64,000 nt of DNA from Anatilimnocola aggregata. GTDB taxonomy: Bacteria > Planctomycetota > Planctomycetia > Pirellulales > Pirellulaceae. The position numbers and the translations under genes were made by a program. The notes under the pieces were generated by a model. The model was not told the DNA's origin and ran no database searches. It worked only from the letters and a program-made list of their open reading frames with translations. Where the stretch lies: positions 8,246,001 through 8,310,000 of the forward strand of contig NZ_CP036274.1 of the NCBI RefSeq assembly GCF_007747655.1, read 5' to 3'. This document shows positions 26,975 through 34,557 of the stretch, in pieces (the stretch's first letter is position 1; every line of letters starts with the position of its first letter).

Positions 26975-28132
26975 TTACGCAGCCGGGTTCTTAGGAAGAA
27001 TCAGCGGCGGCAGTTTTTTCGCCGGCCGCAGGGAAGCCGGTTCCTCGATCTCGGCGTTCCGAGCAGCTTTGTGCGCTGCAGCCACCTTGGCAATCACATC
27101 AGTCAGCGACTGCTTGCCCAGCGTCGGACGGTATTCGCGATCCTCCGCATCAAGACGAGGCGACCGACTGATCAAACTCATCAGTAAGGGCACAACCAAT
27201 TCGGCGTCCTTGCTCCTCCTGAACCAAGTGAACACCTTCAACCGATCGCCGATGTTTTCCTCGATGAACCGTTTGATCGGCTTGAAATACACGGCCACAT
27301 CGAGGCTGGCCACCAGAAACCGATCTAGCGCTTCTTCGGGTGTGGGAGGCTGGCGTTGCTTTTCGGGAAGCCTCGCTTCAAGCAGCTCCCGAGCCCGCTT
27401 CTTCACATTGCCACCGCTGATAGCCAACTGCCGCAGTTCCTCAGTCTCTGCTTCGGTTGCGTGGTCCAGGATCGCCTGGCCCACCTGCTGCGAGAGCTTC
27501 TTGCGGTCGACCAGCCGCCGCAGTTCCAACGGCAACGCCATCAGATCCCAATAACGCTCCATGGTCACACGTTTCACGTTGCGGCGCTCGCCGACTTCCT
27601 TCAGCAGCTTATCTTTTTCAACCTCTTCGCCCCTCCCCCGTTGCGCCTCGATGGTCAAGCCAAGCTCCTCCAGAGGTGGCAGATGGCGCCGATTCAGGTT
27701 GGCCTCGATCAGCCGGACTTTGATTGCTGCGTCGCCCTGCGAGTCGAGGTCATACCGCACCTTTACCTCGATCGTTTCCCATTGCGGAAGATTACGGTCG
27801 ATAACCAAGCGGCGCAGGGCTGACAGGCGACGATGGCCCGAGATTACCGTACCATCCGACGTAATCTCGACGACCTCAGTGAGGCCGTTAGCCAGAATCT
27901 GGTCGCAAAGCTTTTCCAGATCCGCACCGTTCTCGGGCGGAAAGAAGTGTTTCTGGTCAGGGTGATCTTTCAACGCGAAAATGTTTCGCAATTCATGCTG
28001 GGGAACCGAGACAGATGTGCTCGGCGAAATGGACTTCGGCTTCTTCTCCACCAGAGGCGGGAGTGGCTTCGCTGGGAGCTGACCTTTCGATCCCGCTGTG
28101 TTCCGCATCAGCGTTGGAAGTGGCTTGAGCAT
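26975..28132 (-). CDS. Solitary ParB/RepB-like N-terminal-domain protein
   Basis: A 385-residue protein with a ParB-type nuclease/CTPase fold at ~45-170. VPQHELRNIFALKDHP is the usual entry, DGTVISGHRRLSALRRL carries the GxxRRxxA-like core, and IEANLNRRHLPPLEE follows. A helical, DNA-binding-like region comes next (ERRNVKRVTMERYWDLM, KLSQQVGQAILDH). The C-terminal ~150 residues have no match I recognise. No ParA gene accompanies it, so it is not a standard partition pair. Such orphan ParB proteins are common on integrative elements and plasmids, and a tRNA 3' fragment lies ~660 bp upstream of its start. Regulation or plasmid-like maintenance are both possible. Confidence 0.75.
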   Translation of the reverse strand: MLKPLPTLMRNTAGSKGQLPAKPLPPLVEKKPKSISPSTSVSVPQHELRNIFALKDHPDQKHFFPPENGADLEKLCDQILANGLTEVVEITSDGTVISGHRRLSALRRLVIDRNLPQWETIEVKVRYDLDSQGDAAIKVRLIEANLNRRHLPPLEELGLTIEAQRGRGEEVEKDKLLKEVGERRNVKRVTMERYWDLMALPLELRRLVDRKKLSQQVGQAILDHATEAETEELRQLAISGGNVKKRARELLEARLPEKQRQPPTPEEALDRFLVASLDVAVYFKPIKRFIEENIGDRLKVFTWFRRSKDAELVVPLLMSLISRSPRLDAEDREYRPTLGKQSLTDVIAKVAAAHKAARNAEIEEPASLRPAKKLPPLILPKNPAA

Positions 28133-28580
28133 TCAATGGCCTTTCGACGGTTGCGACGACACGTTTGGTCGTTAAGAAATGGGTTGAAGCAGCAAGAACA
28201 GTTGTTGCTTCGAGCTATGGCAGGAAAATACGCGATCGCAGACTAATCCGAAGCCGCCGGAGAGAAGCGGCTTCGACAAATTATTAGGAGCAAACGCGAA
28301 CAAGAACAGCGTGTCCAGGCATCAAAAAAGCAAACTTGTGCGACGAATGCCTTTCTTCCATTTACAACGAGCGCAGAGGTTGCTTTCAAATGTTCTTGGT
28401 TAGATTGGAGCCAAATCAACGGCGGTCTCCAGCAGGCGTGTCTGAGCATCTGTTGTCCAGTACAAAGGCAGTTGCTAGCTCGCCAGACTTTTTTGTTGAC
28501 TCGGTTTCACCTGGAAGCTCGCCGGTAATGGTGGAGTAATGAGGTACACCACTTCGGTCGTTCTGGACATTTAGATCAGG

Positions 28581-28685
28581 TTACTTAACGGCCAACTGAA
28601 CCATTTGGGCAATCACTTGGCGCGCCGTCACGGGCAGGTTGGGCCACAGGTCGATCACAATTTGTAATTCGGCATCGAGCGTCAC
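28581..28685 (-). CDS. Possible short ORF, end of a larger decayed frame
   Basis: Minus-strand reading gives a frame open from ~28805 to a TAA at 28581-28583, ending TLDAELQIVIDLWPNLPVTA then RQVIAQMVQLAVK. There is no good ATG; the GTG at 28685 is the best start and gives 34 residues. The sequence has clear amphipathic-helix character and normal codon use, so it looks like real but truncated coding DNA. The frame begins within the tRNA fragment, as the 3' ends of integrase genes at tRNA sites often do. This is weak, and I assign no function. The rest of 28133-29020 shows no gene. Confidence 0.25.
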   Translation of the reverse strand: MTLDAELQIVIDLWPNLPVTARQVIAQMVQLAVK

Positions 28686-28788
28686 AGCGCATTCATTGTC
28701 CCTGTTGTTGGTGCAAACCCTGGTGCAACTGCCAATTGCACCTTCCGTAAGTTGTTGGCTTATAATGCGTTGGAAATCTAGTCCGCGG

Positions 28789-28832
28789 GACTGTCGATCA
28801 GGTGGTTACGCGTTCGAGCCCCGTCGACCTCC
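28789..28832 (+). pseudogene. 3' half of a tRNA, probably tRNA-Asp(GTC): attachment-site scar
   Basis: The sequence can be read as anticodon loop CTGTCGA (GTC anticodon), 3' anticodon strand, variable loop TGGTT, then T-arm ACGCG-TTCGAGC-CCCGT with a single C-C mismatch, and acceptor strand CGACCTC. Nothing resembling the D-arm or 5' acceptor precedes it. A 3' half without a 5' half is what site-specific integration at a tRNA leaves behind. The following hairpin terminator fits an original tRNA transcript end. Confidence 0.55.
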
Positions 28833-28844
28833 CTCTGAATGCTG

Positions 28845-28866
28845 CCCTTGGTTTTCCAAGGGTTTT
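28845..28866 (+). terminator. Rho-independent terminator after the tRNA fragment
   Basis: Perfect 7 bp stem CCCTTGG / CCAAGGG around a TTTT loop, followed by TTTT. It starts 12 nt after the tRNA 3' end, the normal place for a tRNA terminator. Confidence 0.75.
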
Positions 28867-29020
28867 GTCGTTTCTTGACCAAGGTCTGGAGGAAGTGCTG
28901 CAGTCCACGCGAAAATCCAACAGGCAGGGAAACTACACGAGTCCAGCGTCGTATGGGGTGAAAAACAATCGTTCATCGGTATCAAACGTGGTTCCGAGTC
29001 GCTCGGCGGCAGATTTCGAG

Positions 29021-29552
29021 CTATTTCCCTGAGCGTTGCCGCGCGTCCTTCTTGGCAGGCTGGTCGTCGCCATTGAATAAGGCTGGGAGTGGCAGGTAAT
29101 CGAAATCGAGAATCATTTTTTCCGCGAGCGCTTCTCGTAGTTCTCGCTCGATGGCAGCGACTTCCGGTTTGCCGCTGAGGTTTTGCAACTCGGATGGATC
29201 GGCCTGCAGATCGTACAGTTCGTAGACTGGTCGGGGGACAGTGAAATAGGTCGCTCGTAAACCAGCCGGCAACTTCCCAGCGGTGTTGGCCGCTTGCATC
29301 TCCTTCCAGCCCAAACCGCCGGCGGAGTCAACCGGCGAATAAGGCAGCCACGGCGTGCAGTTGTAGATGAATTTGTAGCGATCGCTGCGCACTGCGCGGC
29401 CAAGGTCATAACCGGCATTGGTCATGTTGACCGCGACCGGAGCCGAGCCGTGCGGTCCCCGTTCGATGAACACATGCTTGCGCGGTTCGTACTTTTCTCC
29501 TTTGAGTAGCGGCAAGAAACTGCAGCCGCTCATTTTGGTTCCGGGTGCCACC
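29021..29552 (-). pseudogene. C-terminal third of a sulfatase, cut by an insertion sequence
   Basis: The ~176-residue frame reads SGCSFLPLLKGEKYEPRKHV, then RAVRSDRYKFIYN, YELYDLQADPSELQNL, which are the standard end of a sulfatase or arylsulfatase A-type enzyme. The N-terminal two thirds, including the active-site cysteine region, are missing. The minus-strand frame enters directly from the IS4-type element at 29553. Sequence beyond that element, although the frame can be read across, does not resemble a sulfatase, so the gene was lost by deletion or rearrangement and not by simple insertion. The ORF's own first Met is therefore not a true start. Confidence 0.85.
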
Positions 29553-31101
29553 CAACGCCGTGAACCCTTTTTGGCGAGAGTGAAAAAGTCTTGATGCGAT
29601 TGAGGTTAGTGGCGATGCTTTCGTTTCTCACCGCGAAAGGATCGTTCACCGCTCACCCGAAAGGATTCGGGAATGTCGCATCAAGACCCTAGTCGAAGTC
29701 AGCAAGGTCGAAGTCAGGTTGTCGTTGCCGAGTTCCAAGCGGATCAGCTCAAGCAGTCACTGGAGCGATTGCTCGGCGAGGGGGACTGGGGTGCGATTCG
29801 GTTTCGTGACGACTGCACGTGGGGCCCACGGCAATTGGCGGCCACGGCGTTGCTCTGGGCTTGGTCGGATGAACTCACGCTGGGGGACCGCTTCTTTGCT
29901 GCCCGCAGATTAGCTCAATTTCTGTTTGCGCCGCAACAGGAGTTTGCCAGTTCGGTGCAAGCCTTCATGAAGTTGCTGCTGCGTTGGACGGTGCTGCTGG
30001 TCGGCGTATTGCAGGTGACGTTTCGACGGCAGATGCAGCGTGCATTACCCACCCTTTGGCGAGTTCATGGCCTGGTCCTCTTCGGCATTGATGGCAGCCG
30101 AGTCGACGTGCCGCGAAGCAAGTCACACGAGGCGGCACATGCTCCGGTTCGCGATGGTAAGGGACGAAAACTCAAACGCAATCGTCGCCAGAAACCGCGC
30201 ACCGCGATTCACTCGCGCAAGGCAAGCGTCCCGCAAATGTGGTTGACCCTGCTGTTTCACGTCGGCACAGGACTGCCTTGGTCGTGGCGAATCGGTCCGA
30301 CCGGCAGTAGCGAGCGCGAGCATTGGTTGGCGATGCTCGACGAACTTCCGAGCAATGCCCTGATCACCGCCGATGCTGGCTTCGTGGGTTACGATTGTCT
30401 GCGCGCCGTTGTTAACAGTGGTCGCCATTTCCTGGTGCGAGTCGGTTCGAATGTGCGTCTGCTGTACAAGCTGGGCTTCTCCCGCGAAGTCGTTGGCACG
30501 GTGTATCTCTGGCCCGATCGTGCTGCCCGTCGCAGTCAGCCGCCGCTCGTGTTACGCCTCGTCGTGGCCACTGGTGGAAAGTATCCGGTCTACTTGCTCA
30601 CCAGCGTCGGAGAAGAAGAATTATCGCGCGGACAAGTCCTCGACGTTTACCGTCGTCGCTGGGGCGTGGAACTCTTCTTTCGCCACTTGAAGCAAACGTA
30701 TCAGCGCCGCAAACTTCGCAGCACCAATGCCGCGCATGCGCGTTTGGAGTTGGAGTGGTCGCTGCTGGGACTATGGAGCATGGCGCTCGATGCTCAGGTC
30801 CAAGCGACGCGCGTACAACTAGATCCTACTCAACTCAGCCTAGCGGGCGTCTGGCGCACGTATCGGCGGCTGATGCGCGACTATCGACATCCGCTGGCTC
30901 GGCAACAATCGCTCCCCCACCAACTCCCTCAAGCAGTGCGCGACACCTACGAGCGAGCCAACAAATCCAGCCGCAACTATCCTCGCAAAAAACGTCCCGA
31001 CCCGCCCGCTGGCTCTCCCGAGTTCCTACTCGCTACCAAGTCCCAAATCCATCGCGCCCGCTACCTCACGACCGCTGCCTAAAAAGGGTTCACGGCGTTG
31101 C
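29553..31101 (+). mobile_element. Complete IS4-family insertion sequence
   Basis: The terminal inverted repeats are CAACGCCGTGAACCCTTTTT at 29553-29572 and its exact complement at 31081-31100. They enclose one transposase gene. GTGCCACC occurs just outside each end (29545-29552 and 31102-31109), with a single extra C on the right, and is a probable target duplication. Ends and gene are undamaged, so the copy looks recent and possibly active. Confidence 0.9.
29673..31082 (+). CDS. IS4-family DDE transposase
   Basis: A 469-residue transposase with the DDE_Tnp_1 layout. The first catalytic Asp is in LVLFGIDGSRVDVP, the second in ALITADAGFVGYD, and the Glu in YRRRWGVELFFRHLKQTY, which matches the YREK-type signature of the family. 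Two N-terminal helical segments and a basic C-terminus (SRNYPRKKRPDPP) are consistent with DNA binding. It cuts and rejoins the element ends given above. The ATG follows a GAAAGGATT site. Length and frame are intact. The stop codon lies within two bases of the right inverted repeat, as in compact insertion sequences. Confidence 0.95.
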   Translation: MSHQDPSRSQQGRSQVVVAEFQADQLKQSLERLLGEGDWGAIRFRDDCTWGPRQLAATALLWAWSDELTLGDRFFAARRLAQFLFAPQQEFASSVQAFMKLLLRWTVLLVGVLQVTFRRQMQRALPTLWRVHGLVLFGIDGSRVDVPRSKSHEAAHAPVRDGKGRKLKRNRRQKPRTAIHSRKASVPQMWLTLLFHVGTGLPWSWRIGPTGSSEREHWLAMLDELPSNALITADAGFVGYDCLRAVVNSGRHFLVRVGSNVRLLYKLGFSREVVGTVYLWPDRAARRSQPPLVLRLVVATGGKYPVYLLTSVGEEELSRGQVLDVYRRRWGVELFFRHLKQTYQRRKLRSTNAAHARLELEWSLLGLWSMALDAQVQATRVQLDPTQLSLAGVWRTYRRLMRDYRHPLARQQSLPHQLPQAVRDTYERANKSSRNYPRKKRPDPPAGSPEFLLATKSQIHRARYLTTAA

Positions 31102-31179
31102 GTGCCACCCGACGCTGAGATAGCAAGCAACGACAACAGTAGAAGTGCGAGTCATGGAATGACTCGCCAACGAGGGGGA

Positions 31180-31425
31180 CTAACCGGCCATCGGGACGGG
31201 CATGACAAAGTTGTTCGCCCAGTCGAGGCGCATGTTCTGGCAGCGGGCGAGATAGAACTGCCGGGGTTCTTCGCGACTGAGACAGAGAGCGAGAAAGCGG
31301 TCAGCAGCGAGAAAACGGACGGCGCTGACAACGCGGCGGGTCACCGCCCCTTTGGAATCCTGGTAGTCGAACACCAGCACCAGGTCGTCGCTTTGGCGGA
31401 TCGCACGTTGGATGAGTTGTCGCAT
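31180..31425 (-). CDS. Short WYL-like domain protein
   Basis: An 81-residue protein. LVLVFDYQDSKGAVTRRVVS followed by AVRFLAADRFLALCLSREEP and QFYLARCQNMRL matches the core of the WYL fold: a beta strand with tyrosine, then the charged turn, then FxLxRI-like. Full WYL regulators add an N-terminal helix-turn-helix that is absent here; free-standing short WYL-like proteins occur in planctomycetes. It could bind a nucleotide or nucleic acid end; no partner gene is adjacent, the insertion sequence lies downstream and repeats lie upstream. Start choice is weak because no ribosome site is visible. Confidence 0.55.
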   Translation of the reverse strand: MRQLIQRAIRQSDDLVLVFDYQDSKGAVTRRVVSAVRFLAADRFLALCLSREEPRQFYLARCQNMRLDWANNFVMPVPMAG

Positions 31426-31530
31426 GGGGTAGTTCGCTCATGGGGTGGTGCTGGCTGCTGACTACCTCCATCTTCGCGAGGGCTGTGACTAGTCTGGTCA
31501 CGGCGCGCGGGGACTTCGAATTTTTTTTAC

Positions 31531-31684
31531 CGTTCACGCCAGCACCCTGTAGGTTCTGGCCGCTGGCCGGAACCTGAAGCGGCGAGACACCGAATTTGTA
31601 GTTTGCCGGTCGGATGCCGAATGCTGGCCCAACTGCCCACCAGGATCACATCCGGCGGATGTGACCTACATGCTGGTGTGAATG
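31531..31684 (+). repeat. 154 bp hairpin element, copy A
   Basis: It starts TTCACGCCAGCA and ends TGCTGGTGTGAA, a terminal inverted repeat. Inside are two further palindromes, GTTCTGGCCGCTGGCCGGAAC and TCACATCCGGCGGATGTGA, so the transcript would fold into a multi-stem structure. An almost identical copy lies inverted at 33537-33690. Confidence 0.85.
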
Positions 31685-32479
31685 CTTTTTTTTGAAAATT
31701 GCGGACCAGACGTGTCACGCCCCATGCCTCTAATAGCTGGCAGTTGGTCTTTGGCAATTCGGTCGAACGCTGGGTAAAGGTGCGCGGAAATCGCCTGAGC
31801 GCTAGCAGCAATTTGGCGACGCGATTACGGAAATTGGAACAGGGCATTGCCAACGACGCGGTTCTATCTGGACTACCTGGATTGCCCATATTGAACTGAA
31901 TAATGGAAACTTTCCGGAAATCGAATACCGGAAACTTCCGCCTTGAATCGAACTTAAAGTCAATATTATCAAAGCCTTGTGGTCTTTCGAAACGATGCGA
32001 ATAGTGGAAATTGGAAAGTTGCCGGTAAGCGGAAGGAGCGGGCAGCAATCGAGTGGAATAATGGAAATTGAAACTGGTCGAAGGCCCCTCCGAATCGGCA
32101 TTAACTTCTTGCAGATCAAAGAGTTGAGAGTGACTGCGAGTGTCACAATTCCGGAAATTGAATTTCCCTGGCCAAGATTGCCCTGCGATCCCATTCGGGA
32201 TGGCTTTGGTCGTTCGAATGGCAATCCTCTGACTGCTGACTGAAAGTCCTTTGCTCCAGTTCCAAGTTCCCAGCCACTGACTCCCCCTTCGCGCCAAACT
32301 TAAAAAATTCTGTGCCGGCGGGCCCAATAACTTTCGGAAGCCGGCGAAGTAACCCTTACGTTCTGCCGGTGCCGGTCGTACTGGCGCTTGGGCAGCGCGA
32401 ATTGGAGGAGATGTTTAGCTGGGTTGGAGTTGCCAAGGGGGCGATTCCCAGGCTGCATCGCATTGCGGAGGGCCTTGAG
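31685..32479. other. Gene-free stretch with degenerate GGAAA-type motifs
   Basis: No open frame with a ribosome site is visible. GAATAATGGAAA recurs at ~31897 and ~32055, and variants of CCGGAAA and GGAAATTG recur through 31900-32160, giving an AT-richer, repetitive texture unlike neighbouring genes. The promoter of the gene at 32480 should lie at its right end. Confidence 0.45.
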
Positions 32480-33271
32480 ATGGTCAAGAAGGGTGTGTTT
32501 GCGGGTGGAGCGATTTTGTTGCTATTGGGGCTGTTGTTTGGCCGCGATGCGATCAGCTATTCCACGACGTCGCTCGGTTGGGTTCGTCAGTCGGTGCGCG
32601 ACAGCGTGCCGGTGTCGTTCGAACTGGAACGGGCACGCAAGATGATTCGCGATCTGGATCCAGAAATTCAACGGAACATGCATCTGATCGCCAAGGAAGA
32701 AGTGGAAGTTCAAGGAATCAAAGAACAAGTGGCCGCTGGTGAGAAGAGCCTGGCGAAGAACCGGGCCGAAATCGAACGGCTGACGAATGACCTGAAGAAG
32801 GGTGACTCGACCTTTGTCTATCACGGCAGGTCGTACACCGGCAAACAGGTCGAAACCGATCTGACCCATCGGTTCGAATCGTACAAGGTCAAGCAAGTGA
32901 CCGTCGAGAAGCTGGGGCAGATTCTCGCGGCTCGCGAGCGTGGCTTGGTTGCCGGACGCGAAAAGCTGAAGGCCATGCAAGCTGCCAAGACTCGGCTGGA
33001 AGTGGACGTTGCTAACCTCGACGCCCGCATGGAAATGGTTCGCGTCGCTCAGTCGACCAGCGAATTCAATTTCGACGACAGCCATCTGGCGCGGACCAAG
33101 GATCTGGTGAAGGGGATCGGCGCTCGCATCGACGTGGCTGAAAAGCTCGTCAATGCCGAGACGACTTACCCGGGCCAGATCAACCTCGATGAACCGACTT
33201 CGTCGGACATCACCGAGCAGATTACCAAGTACTTCGACAACGACGACAGCGTCGCTGTGAAGCTGGACTAA
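32480..33271 (+). CDS. Membrane-anchored coiled-coil protein, function unknown
   Basis: A ~263-residue protein. The ATG at 32480 has GGAGG 8 nt upstream and is followed directly by a hydrophobic anchor (VFAGGAILLLLGLLFG). An upstream frame extension to 32312 lacks such a site. Most of the rest (~40-215) is heptad-rich, Lys/Glu-rich coiled coil, with a break at FVYHGRSYTGKQVETDL. It resembles PspA-like or generic membrane-tethered rod proteins in architecture, but I see no diagnostic motif. It is the only gene between two inverted 154 bp elements and is followed by a strong terminator, so it is probably transcribed alone. Confidence 0.65.
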   Translation: MVKKGVFAGGAILLLLGLLFGRDAISYSTTSLGWVRQSVRDSVPVSFELERARKMIRDLDPEIQRNMHLIAKEEVEVQGIKEQVAAGEKSLAKNRAEIERLTNDLKKGDSTFVYHGRSYTGKQVETDLTHRFESYKVKQVTVEKLGQILAARERGLVAGREKLKAMQAAKTRLEVDVANLDARMEMVRVAQSTSEFNFDDSHLARTKDLVKGIGARIDVAEKLVNAETTYPGQINLDEPTSSDITEQITKYFDNDDSVAVKLD

Positions 33272-33318
33272 GCCTGCGACCAGCAGCCTGATTCGATCGC
33301 CAATTCAGTAGTTCGCAA

Positions 33319-33367
33319 GACTCCCTGATGAGCCTACCTCCAGCTCATGAGGGAGTCGCTGTTTCTT
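33319..33367 (+). terminator. Rho-independent terminator after the coiled-coil gene
   Basis: Stem GACTCCCTGATGAGC / GCTCATGAGGGAGTC (15 bp with one mismatch), a 9 nt loop and a T-rich tail GTTTCTT, ~48 nt after the stop codon. Confidence 0.8.
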
Positions 33368-33536
33368 GAGCCGGCGAGGAAGGCAACTATTCTTGAAGAA
33401 TTACTCGATTCTTGCCCGCGGTTTGACCAGACGTGTCACAAGGTCAGCATTTAATGAACGGCTGATTTGGTCTTTCACAACCTGGTGGAACAGTGAACTC
33501 CGGCTGTTGCATAGCCTGCCACAGTTTTTCGGTAAG

Positions 33537-33690
33537 CATTCACGCCAGCATGTAGGTCACATCCGCCGGATGTGATCCTGGTCGGCAGTTGGACCATCAT
33601 TCGGCATCCGACCGGCAAACTACAAGTTCGGTGTCTCGCCGCTTCAGGTTCCGGCCAGCGGCCAGAACCTACCGGGTACTGGCGTGAACG
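33537..33690 (-). repeat. 154 bp hairpin element, copy B (inverted)
   Basis: The same 154 bp as copy A read on the other strand, with the same ends (TTCACGCCAGCA) and the same two internal palindromes; the arms match with only a handful of substitutions, several of them compensating within a stem. Outside each copy GACCAGACGTGTCAC also recurs (31704 and 33425), but in direct orientation. Confidence 0.85.
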
Positions 33691-33835
33691 GTTGCGTTTT
33701 TCGGGAGTAGTGCGAATGTAGGTGACGTAAGCAAATGTGGAATTGGCCATCACTCGTATCTCTGGGGACTTGCCAGCCGGCGAACCGAGTTACAACAGAG
33801 GGAGTGCTGGCCAATGATAATCGCTAACAAGAACG

Positions 33836-33868
33836 CAAAAAGCCCTGGCGTGAAGAGATGCCAGGGCC
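33836..33868 (-). terminator. Rho-independent terminator of the 34 kb gene
   Basis: On the minus strand, GCCCTGGC, a 10 nt loop, GCCAGGGC and TTTTTG. It lies ~40 nt downstream of the stop codon at 33908. Confidence 0.8.
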
Positions 33869-33907
33869 TTGCTTGCCGTCAATGCGGCCTACTTGCGATT
33901 GGTTGAA

Positions 33908-34246
33908 CTAGCTGCTGAGGAGCTGGGCGAGCGCATTGATGGCCGAGCGGGCGGCATCGACGCCACCGAGTTGATCGACAAGCTTTTTGGCTTTGATCAG
34001 TTGATCGACGTTGCCGATGGAACTTGCCATCGCCGCTTTGCGACCGGGCTTTGGTCCGCGCTTGCCAATTTTGCCACCCTTCTTTTTGGCGTTCGAAAGA
34101 ACCGTGCTCACAAATTGAGCCGAGACGACGATTCCTTGCTTGCCAAGAGCTTCGGCAATTTCCTTGGGACTGGCCGTGGGATTGGCGTCCTTGTAACCGC
34201 GGATTTCAGACGACTTGTTAGGACCACCCTTGGCTTTTTTGGCCAT
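33908..34246 (-). CDS. Small basic helix-turn-helix-like protein
   Basis: A 112-residue, strongly basic protein. The N-terminal part reads SSEIRGYKDANPTASPKEIA then EALGKQGIVVSAQFVSTVLS, the rhythm of a helix-turn-helix; a Lys/Gly-rich linker (NAKKKGGKIGKRGPKPGRK) and an amphipathic helix follow. It resembles small DNA-binding proteins that recur in planctomycete genomes, but I cannot name a family. A hairpin pair sits 30-65 nt upstream of the start and could be its own operator; a terminator follows. Autoregulation is an inference. Confidence 0.6.
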   Translation of the reverse strand: MAKKAKGGPNKSSEIRGYKDANPTASPKEIAEALGKQGIVVSAQFVSTVLSNAKKKGGKIGKRGPKPGRKAAMASSIGNVDQLIKAKKLVDQLGGVDAARSAINALAQLLSS

Positions 34247-34276
34247 GCGACTCGACTCCGAGATGAATTTTATGGT

Positions 34277-34311
34277 GTGACAGCTTCTGTCACCGGTATT
34301 TTAATAATACC
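34277..34311 (-). promoter_or_regulatory. Two adjacent palindromes upstream of the small DNA-binding protein
   Basis: GTGACAG-CTT-CTGTCAC and GGTATT-TTAAT-AATACC lie 1 nt apart, 31 to 65 nt upstream of the start codon. Perfect dyads of 7 and 6 bp at operator distance suggest protein binding sites. The rest of 34247-34557 is empty. Confidence 0.5.
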
Positions 34312-34557
34312 GTAAGCGCAATATTAACGGCCGTCAATCAGTTGTGGGGTCTGAAAAGGGTAATTTCCAAGATTTTGCGGGGCACCCTAACAGGAATGTT
34401 GGCTGGGGGGAATTTGAGCGCGGACGAGCCTTACGATGTTCACTAAAATCAACATGTGAACAGGGTGTGTACAATCGACCAGATAACAACAGCCGCGGAA
34501 CCGGCCTGTAATGAAGAGCACCCCTATTATAGGGATGATAATGAGCGCAATCTGTTA

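Noticed and set aside
31100-31180. Signal-peptide-like frame (TRTSTVVVACYLSVGW) as the missing sulfatase start
   Set aside because: It is in a different frame from the sulfatase fragment, and too short to supply the missing ~300 residues.
31501-33700. Inverted elements as an IS with its own transposase
   Set aside because: The only gene between them is a membrane coiled-coil protein without any transposase motif.
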